The notes under the pieces are model-generated. The model did no database searches. It saw nothing but the letters and a program-made list of their open reading frames with translations, and was not told the DNA's origin. Of a stretch of DNA of 64,000 nt, positions 34,973 through 43,162 are shown one piece after another. Position numbers and translations under genes: made by a program. The DNA lies in the NCBI RefSeq assembly GCF_001593285.1, contig NZ_CP012529.1, positions 2,480,001 through 2,544,000 on the forward strand, in the 5' to 3' direction. Source of the DNA: Psychrobacter sp. P2G3 (lineage in GTDB: Bacteria; Pseudomonadota; Gammaproteobacteria; Pseudomonadales; Moraxellaceae). Within the stretch, counting starts at the first letter, position 1. Each line of letters starts with the position of its first letter.

Positions 34973-35629
34973 TTATAGCTTGCTAAAAACAGCCTCTTCA
35001 CTCAAGCGCGATTTCGGTAATTCTACATTGTAACCATCACCACTACGATAGCCAAGACAGACCACTCCTACAGCGGTTAAGCCTTTACTATTCAAATCAA
35101 GCTCGTCATCGAGCACCTCAAAATCGACACCTTCCATCGGTGTCGCGTCAATCCCAAGCGTTGCTGCGCCAAGTAATAAAGCACCCATCGTAATATAAAC
35201 CTGCTTAGCCAACCAAAACGGCTCATCTTTTTCTGTAAAACGGTGCTTATTAACTGATTTCTTACGTTTTTCATCCATTTGTGTTTTGCGTTTCGGTTCA
35301 GTAAAACGACCATCAGCGTCTTCTTTTTCGAGTAATTCACTCAAATACTCATTATCTGCATAAGCACGACTACAAAAAACGATAACGTGTGAGGCATTCT
35401 TTATTTTTGATGAATTAGCCTCGTGATGCCCATCAGTCCCTTTAGCAACTCTAGCTCTACCAGCATCATCATCGGCAATCACATAGTGCCAAGGTTGAAT
35501 ATTGGTCGCTGAAGGACTCAAGCGCAACACATCTTTTAGACTCTGAAAGTCATCAGCTGACAGCTTTTTGGTAGGGTCATAGTCTTTAACGCTATAGCGC
35601 CAATTCATCGCATCAGTGATATCTTTCAT
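34973..35629 (-). CDS. NAD(P)H-dependent nitroreductase (NfsB-like)
   Basis: 218-residue FMN flavoprotein. DAMNWRYSVKDYDPTKKLS near the N-terminus is the FMN-phosphate Arg-Ser loop (noted as 'RYSVKDYD'), followed by LRLSPSATNIQPWHYVIA, and in the second half LLLGAATLGIDATPMEGVDF and AVGVVCLGYRSG, all in the NfsB/oxygen-insensitive nitroreductase order. It reduces nitroaromatics and quinones. Next upstream on the strand is a quinol monooxygenase (ABM) gene 96 bp away, so they may be coexpressed in quinone detoxification. Confidence 0.9.
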   Translation of the reverse strand: MKDITDAMNWRYSVKDYDPTKKLSADDFQSLKDVLRLSPSATNIQPWHYVIADDDAGRARVAKGTDGHHEANSSKIKNASHVIVFCSRAYADNEYLSELLEKEDADGRFTEPKRKTQMDEKRKKSVNKHRFTEKDEPFWLAKQVYITMGALLLGAATLGIDATPMEGVDFEVLDDELDLNSKGLTAVGVVCLGYRSGDGYNVELPKSRLSEEAVFSKL

Positions 35630-35725
35630 ACATTATTCCTGTTCGTACATTTTCAAATGTTTTAAGTTTAAAGTGGAATCGTTATCTATCTTATTATTAA
35701 TGATAGATAAATGCACAGGTGAAAT

Positions 35726-36031
35726 TTACGAAATAGCGGTCATTTCAGTTATGACAAATTCATCGACCATGCCATCTGTTACCTTTACATAGTTCTGAAA
35801 ATGCTGGCTTTGTACATGCTGCTGCAAAAGCTCATTGTTTTCCCAAATCTCATAAACGATAAATCCATTAAGATTTGCATTGTCTTGATGTAAGTCATAT
35901 TGGATACAACCTTGATCAGCTTGTGATGCTGCTGTTAGTTTAAGTAGTTCAGATTTGACTCGCTCAACGTGCTCAGGTTTGGCTTTGATAGTAGCAACGA
36001 TGGTGAGTGGCTTGTTTGCTTGCGTGTTCAT
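35726..36031 (-). CDS. Antibiotic biosynthesis monooxygenase (ABM) domain protein, quinol-monooxygenase type
   Basis: 101 residues, one ABM ferredoxin-like domain: LTIVATIKAKPEHVERVKSELLKL, DQGCIQYDLHQDNANLNGFIVYEIWEN (noted as 'GCIQYDLHQ' and 'FIVYEIWEN'), QQHVQSQHFQNYV. It belongs with YgiN-like quinol monooxygenases that oxidise quinols without a cofactor. It is on the same strand as the nitroreductase, in a set of quinone and aldehyde genes. An AT hairpin (35682-35710) follows its stop. Confidence 0.82.
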   Translation of the reverse strand: MNTQANKPLTIVATIKAKPEHVERVKSELLKLTAASQADQGCIQYDLHQDNANLNGFIVYEIWENNELLQQHVQSQHFQNYVKVTDGMVDEFVITEMTAIS

Positions 36032-36148
36032 AAATGCTTCCTATGTTTTAATATTATAATTATTTCAAATAAATTCATTTAAGCAGGTTCAATATATTTG
36101 CTCAAAGCGTTAAATTAGACTTGTAAAGCTAAACGATAATTTAACGCT

Positions 36149-37207
36149 TTATACAGGCCAGCCTTCTAATACGATTTTGCCATGTGCTTGACGATTCTCT
36201 AACATCTGGTGCGCACTGCGTAAATGCTCGGCTGTGATAGTGCCAAGATTGTGAGCAACCGTGGTTTTAATCTCGCCAGCATCAATTAATGTTGCCACTG
36301 CATTTAATAAATGGTGCTGTTCAATCATGTCTGGCGTATTAAACATTGAGCGCGCAAACATAAACTCCCAATGCAGGCTTAAGCTTTTGGTCTTAAGCGG
36401 TAGGACGTCTAATGTTGCTGGGTCATCAATCAGTCCAAGTTTACCTTGGGGCTTTAAGCATTTAATAATTTCTTCATAATGCTCTTCGGTGTTATTGAGA
36501 CTCACGACATAGTCTACTTCAGCAATGCCTGTTTTTTGAAGCTCATCAGACAATGCATTACGGTGATTGATAACATAGTCAGCGCCCAAATCTTTGAGCC
36601 ACTGTATACTCTCATCCCTTGAAGCGGTACCAATAATGGTGGCTGTTGTTTGAGATTTTAATAGTTGGGTTAATATTGATCCTACCCCGCCCGCTGCGCC
36701 AATCACTAATACTGAAATGTCATTAGTATCCTCATCATTACCGTTTTCATCCGTCGAACTATCAGAAACAGGTACTTGCAAACGGTCAAATAACATCTCC
36801 CATGCCGTAATTGTAGTGAGCGGAAGCGCCGCAGCCTCAGCGAAAGATAAGGATGTCGGCATGTGGCCAACGATACGCTCATCGACCAGCTGATACTCAG
36901 CATTGCTGCCTGAACGGGTCAAATCTCCAGCGTAATAAACGTTATCTCCTACTGAGAACAGACTGACTTCTTCACCGATAGCCGTTACGATACCAGCAGC
37001 ATCCCAACCAATAACAGCATACTCACCCTCTGGTGCAGGACGCGATGCACGGATTTTATAATCTACCGGATTGACGGATATGGATTTAACTTCTACCAAA
37101 ATATCATGGCCTGAAGCAGTCGGTTTATCAAGGATAATATCTTGTAGCGCTTGTTCATCATGGATAGGTAGGTTATTTTGATAACCAATGGCTTTGATAG
37201 TCTGCAT
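36149..37207 (-). CDS. Zinc-type alcohol dehydrogenase-like quinone oxidoreductase (MDR superfamily)
   Basis: 352 residues. The medium-chain dehydrogenase pattern is complete: N-terminal GroES-like domain (VKSISVNPVDYKIRASRPAP, AVIGWDAAGIVTAIGEEV), then the Rossmann fold with VLVIGAAGGVGSILTQLLK. Catalytic-zinc ligands (Cys/His) are absent, so it belongs to the zinc-free ZADH1/quinone-reductase group using NADPH. A linker at about residues 150-165 (SSTDENGNDEDTND) includes two 15-bp repeat units (36726-36755). The next upstream gene is an SDR 93 bp away, on the same strand. Confidence 0.85.
   Translation of the reverse strand: MQTIKAIGYQNNLPIHDEQALQDIILDKPTASGHDILVEVKSISVNPVDYKIRASRPAPEGEYAVIGWDAAGIVTAIGEEVSLFSVGDNVYYAGDLTRSGSNAEYQLVDERIVGHMPTSLSFAEAAALPLTTITAWEMLFDRLQVPVSDSSTDENGNDEDTNDISVLVIGAAGGVGSILTQLLKSQTTATIIGTASRDESIQWLKDLGADYVINHRNALSDELQKTGIAEVDYVVSLNNTEEHYEEIIKCLKPQGKLGLIDDPATLDVLPLKTKSLSLHWEFMFARSMFNTPDMIEQHHLLNAVATLIDAGEIKTTVAHNLGTITAEHLRSAHQMLENRQAHGKIVLEGWPV
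36726..36755 (-). repeat. 15-bp tandem repeat, two units, in the MDR oxidoreductase gene
   Basis: On the minus strand GATGAAAACGGTAAT is followed directly by GATGAGGATACTAAT (9 of 15 identical, with GATGA and TAAT shared). They encode DENGN DEDTN in an acidic loop. This is a small example of the window-wide 15-bp pattern, and its status as a repeat is the weakest of the set. Confidence 0.45.
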
Positions 37208-37300
37208 AAGGGTATGTCCCAGTTTTTGATGATAAGTTTAATGAGATACTTTGTAATGGTTTAATTTCTAACCATTAATTGATGCGGCTAGATATAAATA

Positions 37301-38152
37301 TCATGCAGAAAGCGACTGCAATACTTTCTGAGTTTGGCGTTCAAGCTCTGCAATGGCTTCTTTATTTAGAGCGTCTGCATGCGGTTGTCCGAACTCTCCT
37401 CTTGCGTCACCATGTACGCCATCTTTAATATCATTATCAAAATATTTACCGCTATCGTCAGCGAACTCATCCGAGATGGCAAGTTCAGTTAGGATATTTG
37501 CCCCTTTATCTGCTGATGACCAATGTTGACCATAAGCTTCATCGACCATTTTTGTATTCAATAGCGAGCCTGGATTCACAGCGATTAAATTGATGTCATC
37601 TGCTGCGACTGTGTCAGCTAAATCCATAGTCCACATCGTTAGTGCCAGCTTACTTTGAGCATAGGCATCTTTATCAGCGAGACGGTCCTGTCCTGCAAAT
37701 GCCTTATAGGATATCGGAGCTTGAGCCGCTGAGCTTAGATTTACGATACGAGCTTTACTAGACCTTTTGAGTAGTGGTAATAAGGCGTTGGTTAACTCGT
37801 AAGGCGCTAAGTAATTGACCACGAAGCGTATGTCCAACTCATCTTTAGTCGTTGCCGATGCGGTTGTATAAATCCCTGCATTGTTTATGAGTACATCAAG
37901 CTTTGGCAGCTTTTCGCTCACTTCTGCTGCCATCTTGAGTACAGCGGTTAAATCTGAAAAATCAGCCACAAACCCGTCAATATTATCTACTGCTGCGCCT
38001 GTCGCTACCGCTTTGACCTCTGCAATGACACTGGCAAGTTTGTCGGCATCGCGGCCATGCAAGTACACTTGATGCCCAGCTTCTGCCAGTTTTAAAGCTG
38101 CCAATTTGCCAATGCCATCAGTACTGCCAGTGATTAAAATAGTCTTAGTCAT
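37301..38152 (-). CDS. Short-chain dehydrogenase/reductase (SDR)
   Basis: 283-residue classical SDR. The coenzyme motif TGSTDGIGKLAALKLAEAGH (noted as 'TGSTDGIG') is at residues 8-15, the structural NNAG at about 93, the catalytic Ser in VNLSSAAQAPIS and YAQSKLAL (Tyr-x-x-x-Lys) at about 165-175, and the VNPG following. It reduces or oxidises a carbonyl or alcohol with NAD(P)H; the substrate is unknown. The gene is divergent from the AhpD-like gene at 38664 across a 511-bp regulatory region with repeats and TetR-type palindromes. Confidence 0.9.
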   Translation of the reverse strand: MTKTILITGSTDGIGKLAALKLAEAGHQVYLHGRDADKLASVIAEVKAVATGAAVDNIDGFVADFSDLTAVLKMAAEVSEKLPKLDVLINNAGIYTTASATTKDELDIRFVVNYLAPYELTNALLPLLKRSSKARIVNLSSAAQAPISYKAFAGQDRLADKDAYAQSKLALTMWTMDLADTVAADDINLIAVNPGSLLNTKMVDEAYGQHWSSADKGANILTELAISDEFADDSGKYFDNDIKDGVHGDARGEFGQPHADALNKEAIAELERQTQKVLQSLSA

Positions 38153-38246
38153 GAGCCGTCCTTATTGTTTGAGTTGTTATTTAAGCTATTATTTAAATTT
38201 TGGATGTGTGTTCCATTTTATCCATCGTAATAGCACCCATTGTAAT

Positions 38247-38291
38247 GAAAGTGTTGTGCTTCAAAAAGTAGCTATAGCCGGAAACACTTTC
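38247..38291. promoter_or_regulatory. Inverted repeat near the SDR promoter
   Basis: GAAAGTGTT at 38247-38255 and AACACTTTC at 38283-38291 form a perfect nine-base inverted repeat separated by 27 bases. It lies about 100 bp upstream of the SDR start and is unlike the TTGAG palindromes nearby. The function is unknown. Confidence 0.4.
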
Positions 38292-38420
38292 AATATCTTT
38301 CTAAAATGAGCTAACTTGCTAAGTGTAAAACCACCTTTTTAAGCTACTTCATTAAATTATTTTGTCAAATTAGCGTTGCTATCAATGAGATAACAATTAA
38401 GTAGCTATGTTTGTAAGCTA

Positions 38421-38468
38421 ATTGATTCGTCACTTAATTGATTTGTAACTTGATTGATTTGTAACTTG
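38421..38468. repeat. Three 16-bp direct repeats in the SDR/AhpD intergenic region
   Basis: ATTGATTCGTCACTTA (38421-38436), ATTGATTTGTAACTTG (38437-38452) and an identical ATTGATTTGTAACTTG (38453-38468) run head to tail and lead straight into ATTGAG of the operator palindrome at 38465. An expanded or stepped operator array, or slippage from the operator half-site, are both possible. Confidence 0.7.
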
Positions 38469-38490
38469 ATTGAGCAATCACTCAATCAAG
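38465..38490. promoter_or_regulatory. TetR-type palindrome, site 1 (10-bp arms)
   Basis: CTTGATTGAG (38465-38474), spacer CAATCA, CTCAATCAAG (38481-38490): a perfect inverted repeat. It is the longest member of the TTGAR-N6-CTCAA set. The binding protein is inferred to be the TetR regulator at 40327. Confidence 0.65.
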
Positions 38491-38491
38491 G

Positions 38492-38507
38492 TTGAACGTT
38501 CGCTCAA
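38492..38507. promoter_or_regulatory. TetR-type palindrome, site 2
   Basis: TTGAACGTTCGCTCAA, one mismatch from the TTGAG-N6-CTCAA form, two bases after site 1. Confidence 0.5.
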
Positions 38508-38558
38508 AATCATTTATAGTGGCTTTAGTTGATTTACTTAGGCAAGCATCACCTATCA

Positions 38559-38578
38559 ATTTGAGCAATCACTCAAAT
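38559..38578. promoter_or_regulatory. TetR-type palindrome, site 3, upstream of the AhpD-like gene
   Basis: ATTTGAG (38559-38565) and CTCAAAT (38572-38578) around CAATCA; actual bases are AT-TTGAG-CAATCA-CTCAA-AT. It is 86 bp before the ATG at 38664. Confidence 0.65.
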
Positions 38579-38663
38579 ATAATATTACGTCTATTGTTGA
38601 TTGAGCTACCGTACTTTAATAATCATTAAATAATTAATTAACAATCACAATAAGGGTTTTTAC

Positions 38664-39218
38664 ATGACTGAATTTACTTTACACGACAAACAGAGTGCAC
38701 CAGTAGATAGCAAAGAGCTACTCGACATTTCTATCAATGCTTTTGGCATGGTTCCAAATTTACATGCGGTAATGGCCGAAGCGCCAGGACTACTCGAAGG
38801 TTATCAACGTCTACATCAATTGTTTTTAGACAGTAGCTTTGATGATGAAGAAGTTACCGTAGTATGGCAAACCATCAACGTTGAGCACGCTTGTCATTAC
38901 TGCGTTCCTGCGCATACTGGCATTGCCAAAAGTATGAAAGTAGATGACGCGATTACCGAAGCATTACGTAATGAAACCCCACTACCGACTGATAAGTTAG
39001 AAGCACTACGTAACTTTACGCTTTCTGTCGTCCGTGATCGTGGTAATGTGAATGATGATGCCGTACAAGCATTTTTGGATGCAGGCTTCACCAAGCGCCA
39101 GATTTTAGAAGTCGTCCTTGCTGCCGCGCAAAAAGTGATGAGCAACTACACTAACCATCTAGCCAACACGCCAATCGATAAGCCTTTTCAAAAGTTTGAA
39201 TGGCACAAAGCTGACTAA
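38664..39218 (+). CDS. Carboxymuconolactone decarboxylase / AhpD-like protein with CxxC
   Basis: 184 residues of the CMD family. The AhpD-type redox motif Cys77-His-Tyr-Cys80 lies in EHACHYCVPAHTG, after a VVWQTINVEHACHYC helix, and the C-terminal half has RQILEVVLAAAQKVMSNYTNH. It probably handles peroxide or an alkylated or quinoid electrophile through the thiol pair, since true decarboxylase residues are not evident. Two TetR-type palindromes and 16-bp repeats precede it. The next gene, a FrnE/DsbA-like oxidoreductase, follows 240 bp later on the same strand. Confidence 0.85.
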   Translation: MTEFTLHDKQSAPVDSKELLDISINAFGMVPNLHAVMAEAPGLLEGYQRLHQLFLDSSFDDEEVTVVWQTINVEHACHYCVPAHTGIAKSMKVDDAITEALRNETPLPTDKLEALRNFTLSVVRDRGNVNDDAVQAFLDAGFTKRQILEVVLAAAQKVMSNYTNHLANTPIDKPFQKFEWHKAD

Positions 39219-39458
39219 TCACGTTGCCTAATAAAGCAGACTAACCATTACGTTAACGATGCAACCAATTTAGGGTTGTAATAACCCTTTTGGTGTTTCT
39301 ATACTGTTGTTTAAAAGTCTGCTGTTTGCGAGAGTATTGTTTAAGAAGCTGTTGTTCGGAAAATGTTCGAGCAGCAGTTTTCTCAGTTAACGTCATACGT
39401 ATCAGTTAGAATTACAGATATCAGTTAGAATCATAAATAGTAGCTAACGAGAGGTCAT

Positions 39459-40127
39459 ATGGAAAATTCAAAGCAGTTATCATCAGAGCAACCACTGCGC
39501 ATAGATATTGTATCGGACGTGGTCTGCCCTTGGTGTGTCATCGGCTACCGCCAGCTGGCAGAAGCGCTTGAGCAAACCAATACCGAGCATGAAATTCACT
39601 GGCATCCGTTTGAGTTAAATCCTGATATGCCAAGCGAAGGTCAGAACTTGCGCGAGCATATCACTGAGAAGTACGGCTCAAGCAGAGAAGAATCTGATGC
39701 TAGCCGAGTTAGAATGACTGAGGCTGGTAGCGAGGTTGGCTTTGAGTTTAATTTCACTGAGGAGACTCGCACCTATAATACCTTTGATTTGCATCAGCTG
39801 CTGCACTGGGCAGATCAGCAAGGCCGTATGCACGACCTAAAGCAAGCCTTGTTCGCCGCTCACTTTACTAATGGTCGTAATATCTCTGATAAAGAAGTGC
39901 TGGCAGATATTGCAGCAGAGATTGGGCTAGATCGTAGCGAAGCGGTAGCAGTATTAAAGGATCAGCGCTTTGCAGAAGAAGTACGTCAAGCTCAACAACA
40001 GTGGCGTCAGCAAGGTATTCAAAGCGTACCCTCTGTTATCTTTAATCAAAAACACTTGGTTAGCGGTGCACAAGGGGTTGAGAACTTCAAAAGTATCTTA
40101 CAGCAATTGGCAGACTTGCCAGAATAA
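39459..40127 (+). CDS. DsbA family oxidoreductase (FrnE-like), cytoplasmic
   Basis: 222 residues, no signal peptide. It starts IDIVSDVVCPWCVIGYRQL with the active-site Cys23-Pro-Trp-Cys26 of the FrnE branch, then WHPFELNPDMPSEGQ, and near the end RQQGIQSVPSVIFNQKHLVSGAQ with the cis-Pro loop (SVPSVIF) of the thioredoxin fold. FrnE-like proteins work in the cytosol on disulphide or polyketide substrates and in stress resistance. A strong terminator follows. Context suggests redox repair in the same response as the AhpD-like protein. Confidence 0.88.
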   Translation: MENSKQLSSEQPLRIDIVSDVVCPWCVIGYRQLAEALEQTNTEHEIHWHPFELNPDMPSEGQNLREHITEKYGSSREESDASRVRMTEAGSEVGFEFNFTEETRTYNTFDLHQLLHWADQQGRMHDLKQALFAAHFTNGRNISDKEVLADIAAEIGLDRSEAVAVLKDQRFAEEVRQAQQQWRQQGIQSVPSVIFNQKHLVSGAQGVENFKSILQQLADLPE

Positions 40128-40175
40128 ACGACACTTTTGGCGAATATCAAAAATTGGCCATTAAAATTTAGATAT

Positions 40176-40211
40176 AAAAAAGGCTACTTGAAACTTCAGG
40201 TAGTCTTTTTT
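40176..40211 (+). terminator. Terminator after the FrnE-like gene
   Basis: AAAAAAGGCTACTTGAA (40176-40192) pairs with TTCAGGTAGTCTTTTTT (40195-40211), with two G-T wobbles and a two-base loop. A and T runs on both sides make it effective in both directions; the TetR gene converges from the other side. Confidence 0.85.
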
Positions 40212-40326
40212 ATGGTTTCATCAATTTATAAGGGTGATTTACACTGTTAATTAGTTCTCAGTTTGACCTCTGATTAACTTAGCAAGCACACTTAACTAGA
40301 CCTATTATTCAGAGCCAGTTAGCGAA

Positions 40327-40935
40327 CTAGCCAGCAAACGTGTTATTACGCAATGCTTCTAACGATTGCGCCATATCTTCGGCAAGCTCATGTACGGCAG
40401 CACTATCTACATCACGCTGTGCAAAAGCGCGCAGCCCCATTATTTCAGCTTGTAAACGCCGAGCCAGCCTAACAGGGTCAAGCTCACTATCAAGCTCCCC
40501 TATGCGCTGAGCTTCCGTAAAGCAGTCAATAAATCGCGCTTCCATACCAGCCAGCATGGCCTCAACCTTTTGTAAGGCTGATTGCTCACGCGCGCCAAGC
40601 TCCAACAAGCTTTTTACCAGCATACAAGCGCGACTTGGCAGCCCCTTATCGAGAATTCCGCCAAGCTGTCGCAAGTAGGCAGCTAGCCCCATCAATGGCG
40701 AACTATGGGTCTTCAAAGTATATTCTAGCTCGGTCAGTGTCAGACGAGCATAGTACTCTAGTACTTCTTGGAACAGTCCATCCTTGCTACCAAAAGCTGC
40801 ATAAATACTCCCCGGTCGCATATCGAGTGCTTTTTCTAAATCTTTTAAAGATGTCGCATGAAAACCCTTTTGCCAGAACAGCTGTAAAGCTCGTTCTAAA
40901 GATTCTTGTCGGCTATAAAGTGCGGTGCGTGACAT
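40327..40935 (-). CDS. TetR/AcrR family transcriptional regulator
   Basis: 202 residues. The N-terminal helix-turn-helix is ALQLFWQKGFHATSLKDLEKALDM (noted as 'FHATSLKDLEKAL') followed by GSIYAAFGSKDGLFQEVLEYYAR, the TetR signature around residues 10-58. The C-terminal ligand-binding domain is helical with a Cys (ACMLVKSLLELG) typical of electrophile-responsive NemR/AcuR-like sensors. Its own promoter has a TTGAG-TGACTG-CTCAA palindrome, so autorepression is likely. It is probably released by an electrophile such as a quinone or aldehyde; this is inferred. Confidence 0.92.
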   Translation of the reverse strand: MSRTALYSRQESLERALQLFWQKGFHATSLKDLEKALDMRPGSIYAAFGSKDGLFQEVLEYYARLTLTELEYTLKTHSSPLMGLAAYLRQLGGILDKGLPSRACMLVKSLLELGAREQSALQKVEAMLAGMEARFIDCFTEAQRIGELDSELDPVRLARRLQAEIMGLRAFAQRDVDSAAVHELAEDMAQSLEALRNNTFAG

Positions 40936-41361
40936 AATATATTCCGTTTTCTCACAGCCTTAGCGTCATATAATGAAATGAGCATGACTGTACAACTTGA
41001 GTGACTGCTCAATTTTATCTTGACTAGCTATTACAGTCCAGTTAAAGTTTATTAACAGGGCTCAGACTATTGATTGTCAAGAATCACTAGCCACAATAAT
41101 ACTGAATGAATAAGCAAAAGAGAAAGAAGGATTGCCATTGCCATTACCGTATCAGCACATCATCAGCACTTTCGATTTACATCTTGTGTGATTCAATTTT
41201 GACCGACTAGGTTGTCCACATAAGCTGTACGTATAATAGAGGTATTAACTGCTTTTAAAATCCGAGTTAAAAGTGTCTTAAATAGCCTTCCTGCATAGCT
41301 ATGATGCAGTAGGTAAAGGACGTAGGCTTCACAGTAGTCCAAACACTTTGGGGTAGCTTGA
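40936..41361. other. Divergent gap, TetR gene / patatin gene
   Basis: About 425 bp. Apart from the TetR-type palindrome at 40997 I see no gene or repeat. It contains the promoters of tetR (minus) and the patatin lipoprotein (plus). Confidence 0.5.
40997..41012. promoter_or_regulatory. TetR-type palindrome at the tetR promoter
   Basis: TTGAG-TGACTG-CTCAA, 62 bp upstream of the TetR start codon on the minus strand. It links the regulator to the sites at 38465-38578 and 43021-43062. Confidence 0.7.
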
Positions 41362-42795
41362 ATGCGTATAAATATATCTACTTTCTGTGACAATCAGCTT
41401 CAGAGATTTCCAAATAAGGAAATTTCGTCTCGATTATGCTCCGCATTCTTCCTATTAGCCATTACTCTTATATCCAGCTTGTTGACGGGTTGTACGAAAC
41501 GAATCTGGAACAAGCCAATAACGGATAAGACCACCACAAGTCGCTACGATTTTCGCAATAACTTACCTAAAAACTCAGATGACGTCTTTGTTGTGCTCGC
41601 ATTTTCTGGTGGCGGTACACGAGCGGCGGCGCTTAGCTACGGCGTGCTAGAAAAGCTACGCGATACACCGGTAACTATAGACGGCGTGGAGCGTCGACTG
41701 TTAGATGAGGTGGATGTTATCTCTTCGGTATCAGGCGGTAGCTACACAGCAGCCTACTACGGCTTGTTTGGCGATGATATATTTAAGCAGTTTGCGCCAG
41801 ATTTTCTGTATGAGGACTGGCAGTCTCGATTGATAAAGCTCGCGATACGTCCGCAAAGCCTTATAGCGATGAGCAGCTCTGAATACAATCGTGGCGATCT
41901 GGTAGCGAATAACTTAAATCATAGTCTGTTTCAGCAAAAAACTTTTGCCGATATGGGGCGTGGAAAGTTACCTTACGTTATCCTGAATGCCAGTGACTTA
42001 AATAATTCAACGACATTTTCCTTTACCCAGCAGCATTTTGATTTTTTGTGTTCAGATTTGTCGAGTTATCCGGTGGCAAATGCTGTGATGGCATCTTCCT
42101 CAGTACCTGGCATCTTTGCACCTATAGCGCTGCGCAATTTTTCCGACTGCCCTCAGCGTTACCAGTCGTGGGTCGAGGATGCCTTAAATCAAGACAGTCA
42201 TCTGCCGCGCAATTATGCGGTAGCCCGGGCGTTAAAGCGTTATTCTTATCCAGAGCGTATGCCCGTCCTACGCTTAGTAGATGGCGGGGTAACCGATAAC
42301 TTGGGTGTGCGTGGATCTATGATGAGTCCAGTGACTCAGTATGGTGATGTGCCCAATATGGCTGGTGCGTTTAGCCCTGAAAAATTCCGCCAAGTTAAAC
42401 AAGTGCTGGTCGTAGTCGCCAATGCTCAAACCTACTCTGAGCATAAATGGTCATTGGAAGGTAAAGACCCAGGGTTCTTCGAGACAGTTTCAGCTTCTAG
42501 CGAAGTGGCATTAGGTATTTTAAATAACGAGACCGTCTCATTAGCTAAAAAAGAATTTTTGCAATGGGGTGAGCACGTGAATGCACAGCGCAGCTCTGAC
42601 TCGCCTCAAGTTGAGGTGCATTTTTCCATATTAACTTTCGATCAAGTTGAGAATAAGAAAGAACGCGCAAAGTTCGATGCCATGCCAACCACTTTTCATC
42701 TACAGCCTAAACAAGTTGATGAGTTGCGGGAGTTAGGCAGCAGCTTACTTGATCAATCTGAGGAATTCCAAAATTTTCGTAAAGCGCTACAGTGA
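41362..42795 (+). CDS. Patatin-like phospholipase lipoprotein
   Basis: 477 residues with a lipoprotein signal (LLAITLISSLLTGC, Cys44) after a 26-residue N-terminal extension. The catalytic domain has the oxyanion Gly-rich FSGGGTRAAALSYGVLE (about residues 78-94), the nucleophile region VISSVSGGSYTAAYYG (about 128) and the catalytic Asp in LVDGGVTDNLGVRG (about 308). It should hydrolyse phospholipids or lysophospholipids on the periplasmic side of a membrane. The gene is alone on the strand and is followed by TetR-type sites for the next gene. A downstream in-frame start would remove the unusual extension. Confidence 0.85.
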   Translation: MRINISTFCDNQLQRFPNKEISSRLCSAFFLLAITLISSLLTGCTKRIWNKPITDKTTTSRYDFRNNLPKNSDDVFVVLAFSGGGTRAAALSYGVLEKLRDTPVTIDGVERRLLDEVDVISSVSGGSYTAAYYGLFGDDIFKQFAPDFLYEDWQSRLIKLAIRPQSLIAMSSSEYNRGDLVANNLNHSLFQQKTFADMGRGKLPYVILNASDLNNSTTFSFTQQHFDFLCSDLSSYPVANAVMASSSVPGIFAPIALRNFSDCPQRYQSWVEDALNQDSHLPRNYAVARALKRYSYPERMPVLRLVDGGVTDNLGVRGSMMSPVTQYGDVPNMAGAFSPEKFRQVKQVLVVVANAQTYSEHKWSLEGKDPGFFETVSASSEVALGILNNETVSLAKKEFLQWGEHVNAQRSSDSPQVEVHFSILTFDQVENKKERAKFDAMPTTFHLQPKQVDELRELGSSLLDQSEEFQNFRKALQ

Positions 42796-43020
42796 CGAAT
42801 AGCAAAGTTGTGGTCTGGACTAAGCAAGCTATTTGAAGCCAAACAAGACACTCAATTACATCCTAACTCTAATGTATTGACACTCCAGTGCCGACCCTCT
42901 AAAGATTTCGATTCAGTAAACTCTAACAAGGATGAAGCGTTATCTACCCTGTAAACAATCCAATTTCTCTGTTTTTTGAAATCATATCATTTACATATGA
43001 TAACAAAGCATAACAATATA

Positions 43021-43040
43021 ATTTGAGTGATTACTCAAAT
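43021..43040. promoter_or_regulatory. TetR-type palindrome, HAD promoter site 1
   Basis: ATTTGAG (43021-43027), TGATTA, CTCAAAT (43034-43040): perfect seven-base arms with a six-base spacer. Confidence 0.7.
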
Positions 43041-43044
43041 TCAT

Positions 43045-43062
43045 CTTGAATGACTGCTCAAG
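43045..43062. promoter_or_regulatory. TetR-type palindrome, HAD promoter site 2
   Basis: CTTGAA-TGACTG-CTCAAG, one mismatch, five bases after site 1. It has the same spacer as the site at the tetR promoter. The pair lies about 100 bp before ATG 43163. Confidence 0.6.
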
Positions 43063-43162
43063 CTAGTTTAAAGTGAAATTAATCAGTTTTATAATTATAA
43101 CTGTAGTTATCAGCCTACTTCCCTCACAGACGCAATTTACCATTATTAAAAAAGGATCTTTT

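Larger units (their letters stand above)
42796..43162. other. Intergenic regulatory stretch upstream of the HAD gene
   Basis: About 370 bp after the patatin gene. The last 150 bp hold two TetR-type palindromes; the rest shows nothing clear. A GTG-initiated frame starting at 43073 looks like a signal peptide but is probably the leader, because ATG 43163 has a proper Shine-Dalgarno. Confidence 0.5.

Noticed and set aside
35682..35710. AT-rich hairpin after the ABM gene as a terminator
   Set aside because: TTATCTATC / GATAGATAA forms a stem with few G-C pairs and no good T run, so it is too weak to call.
43073..43162. N-terminal extension of the haloacid dehalogenase that looks like a signal peptide
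   Set aside because: It begins at a GTG beside an operator palindrome without a Shine-Dalgarno, whereas ATG 43163 has AAGGA at the right distance and gives the usual length of the family.
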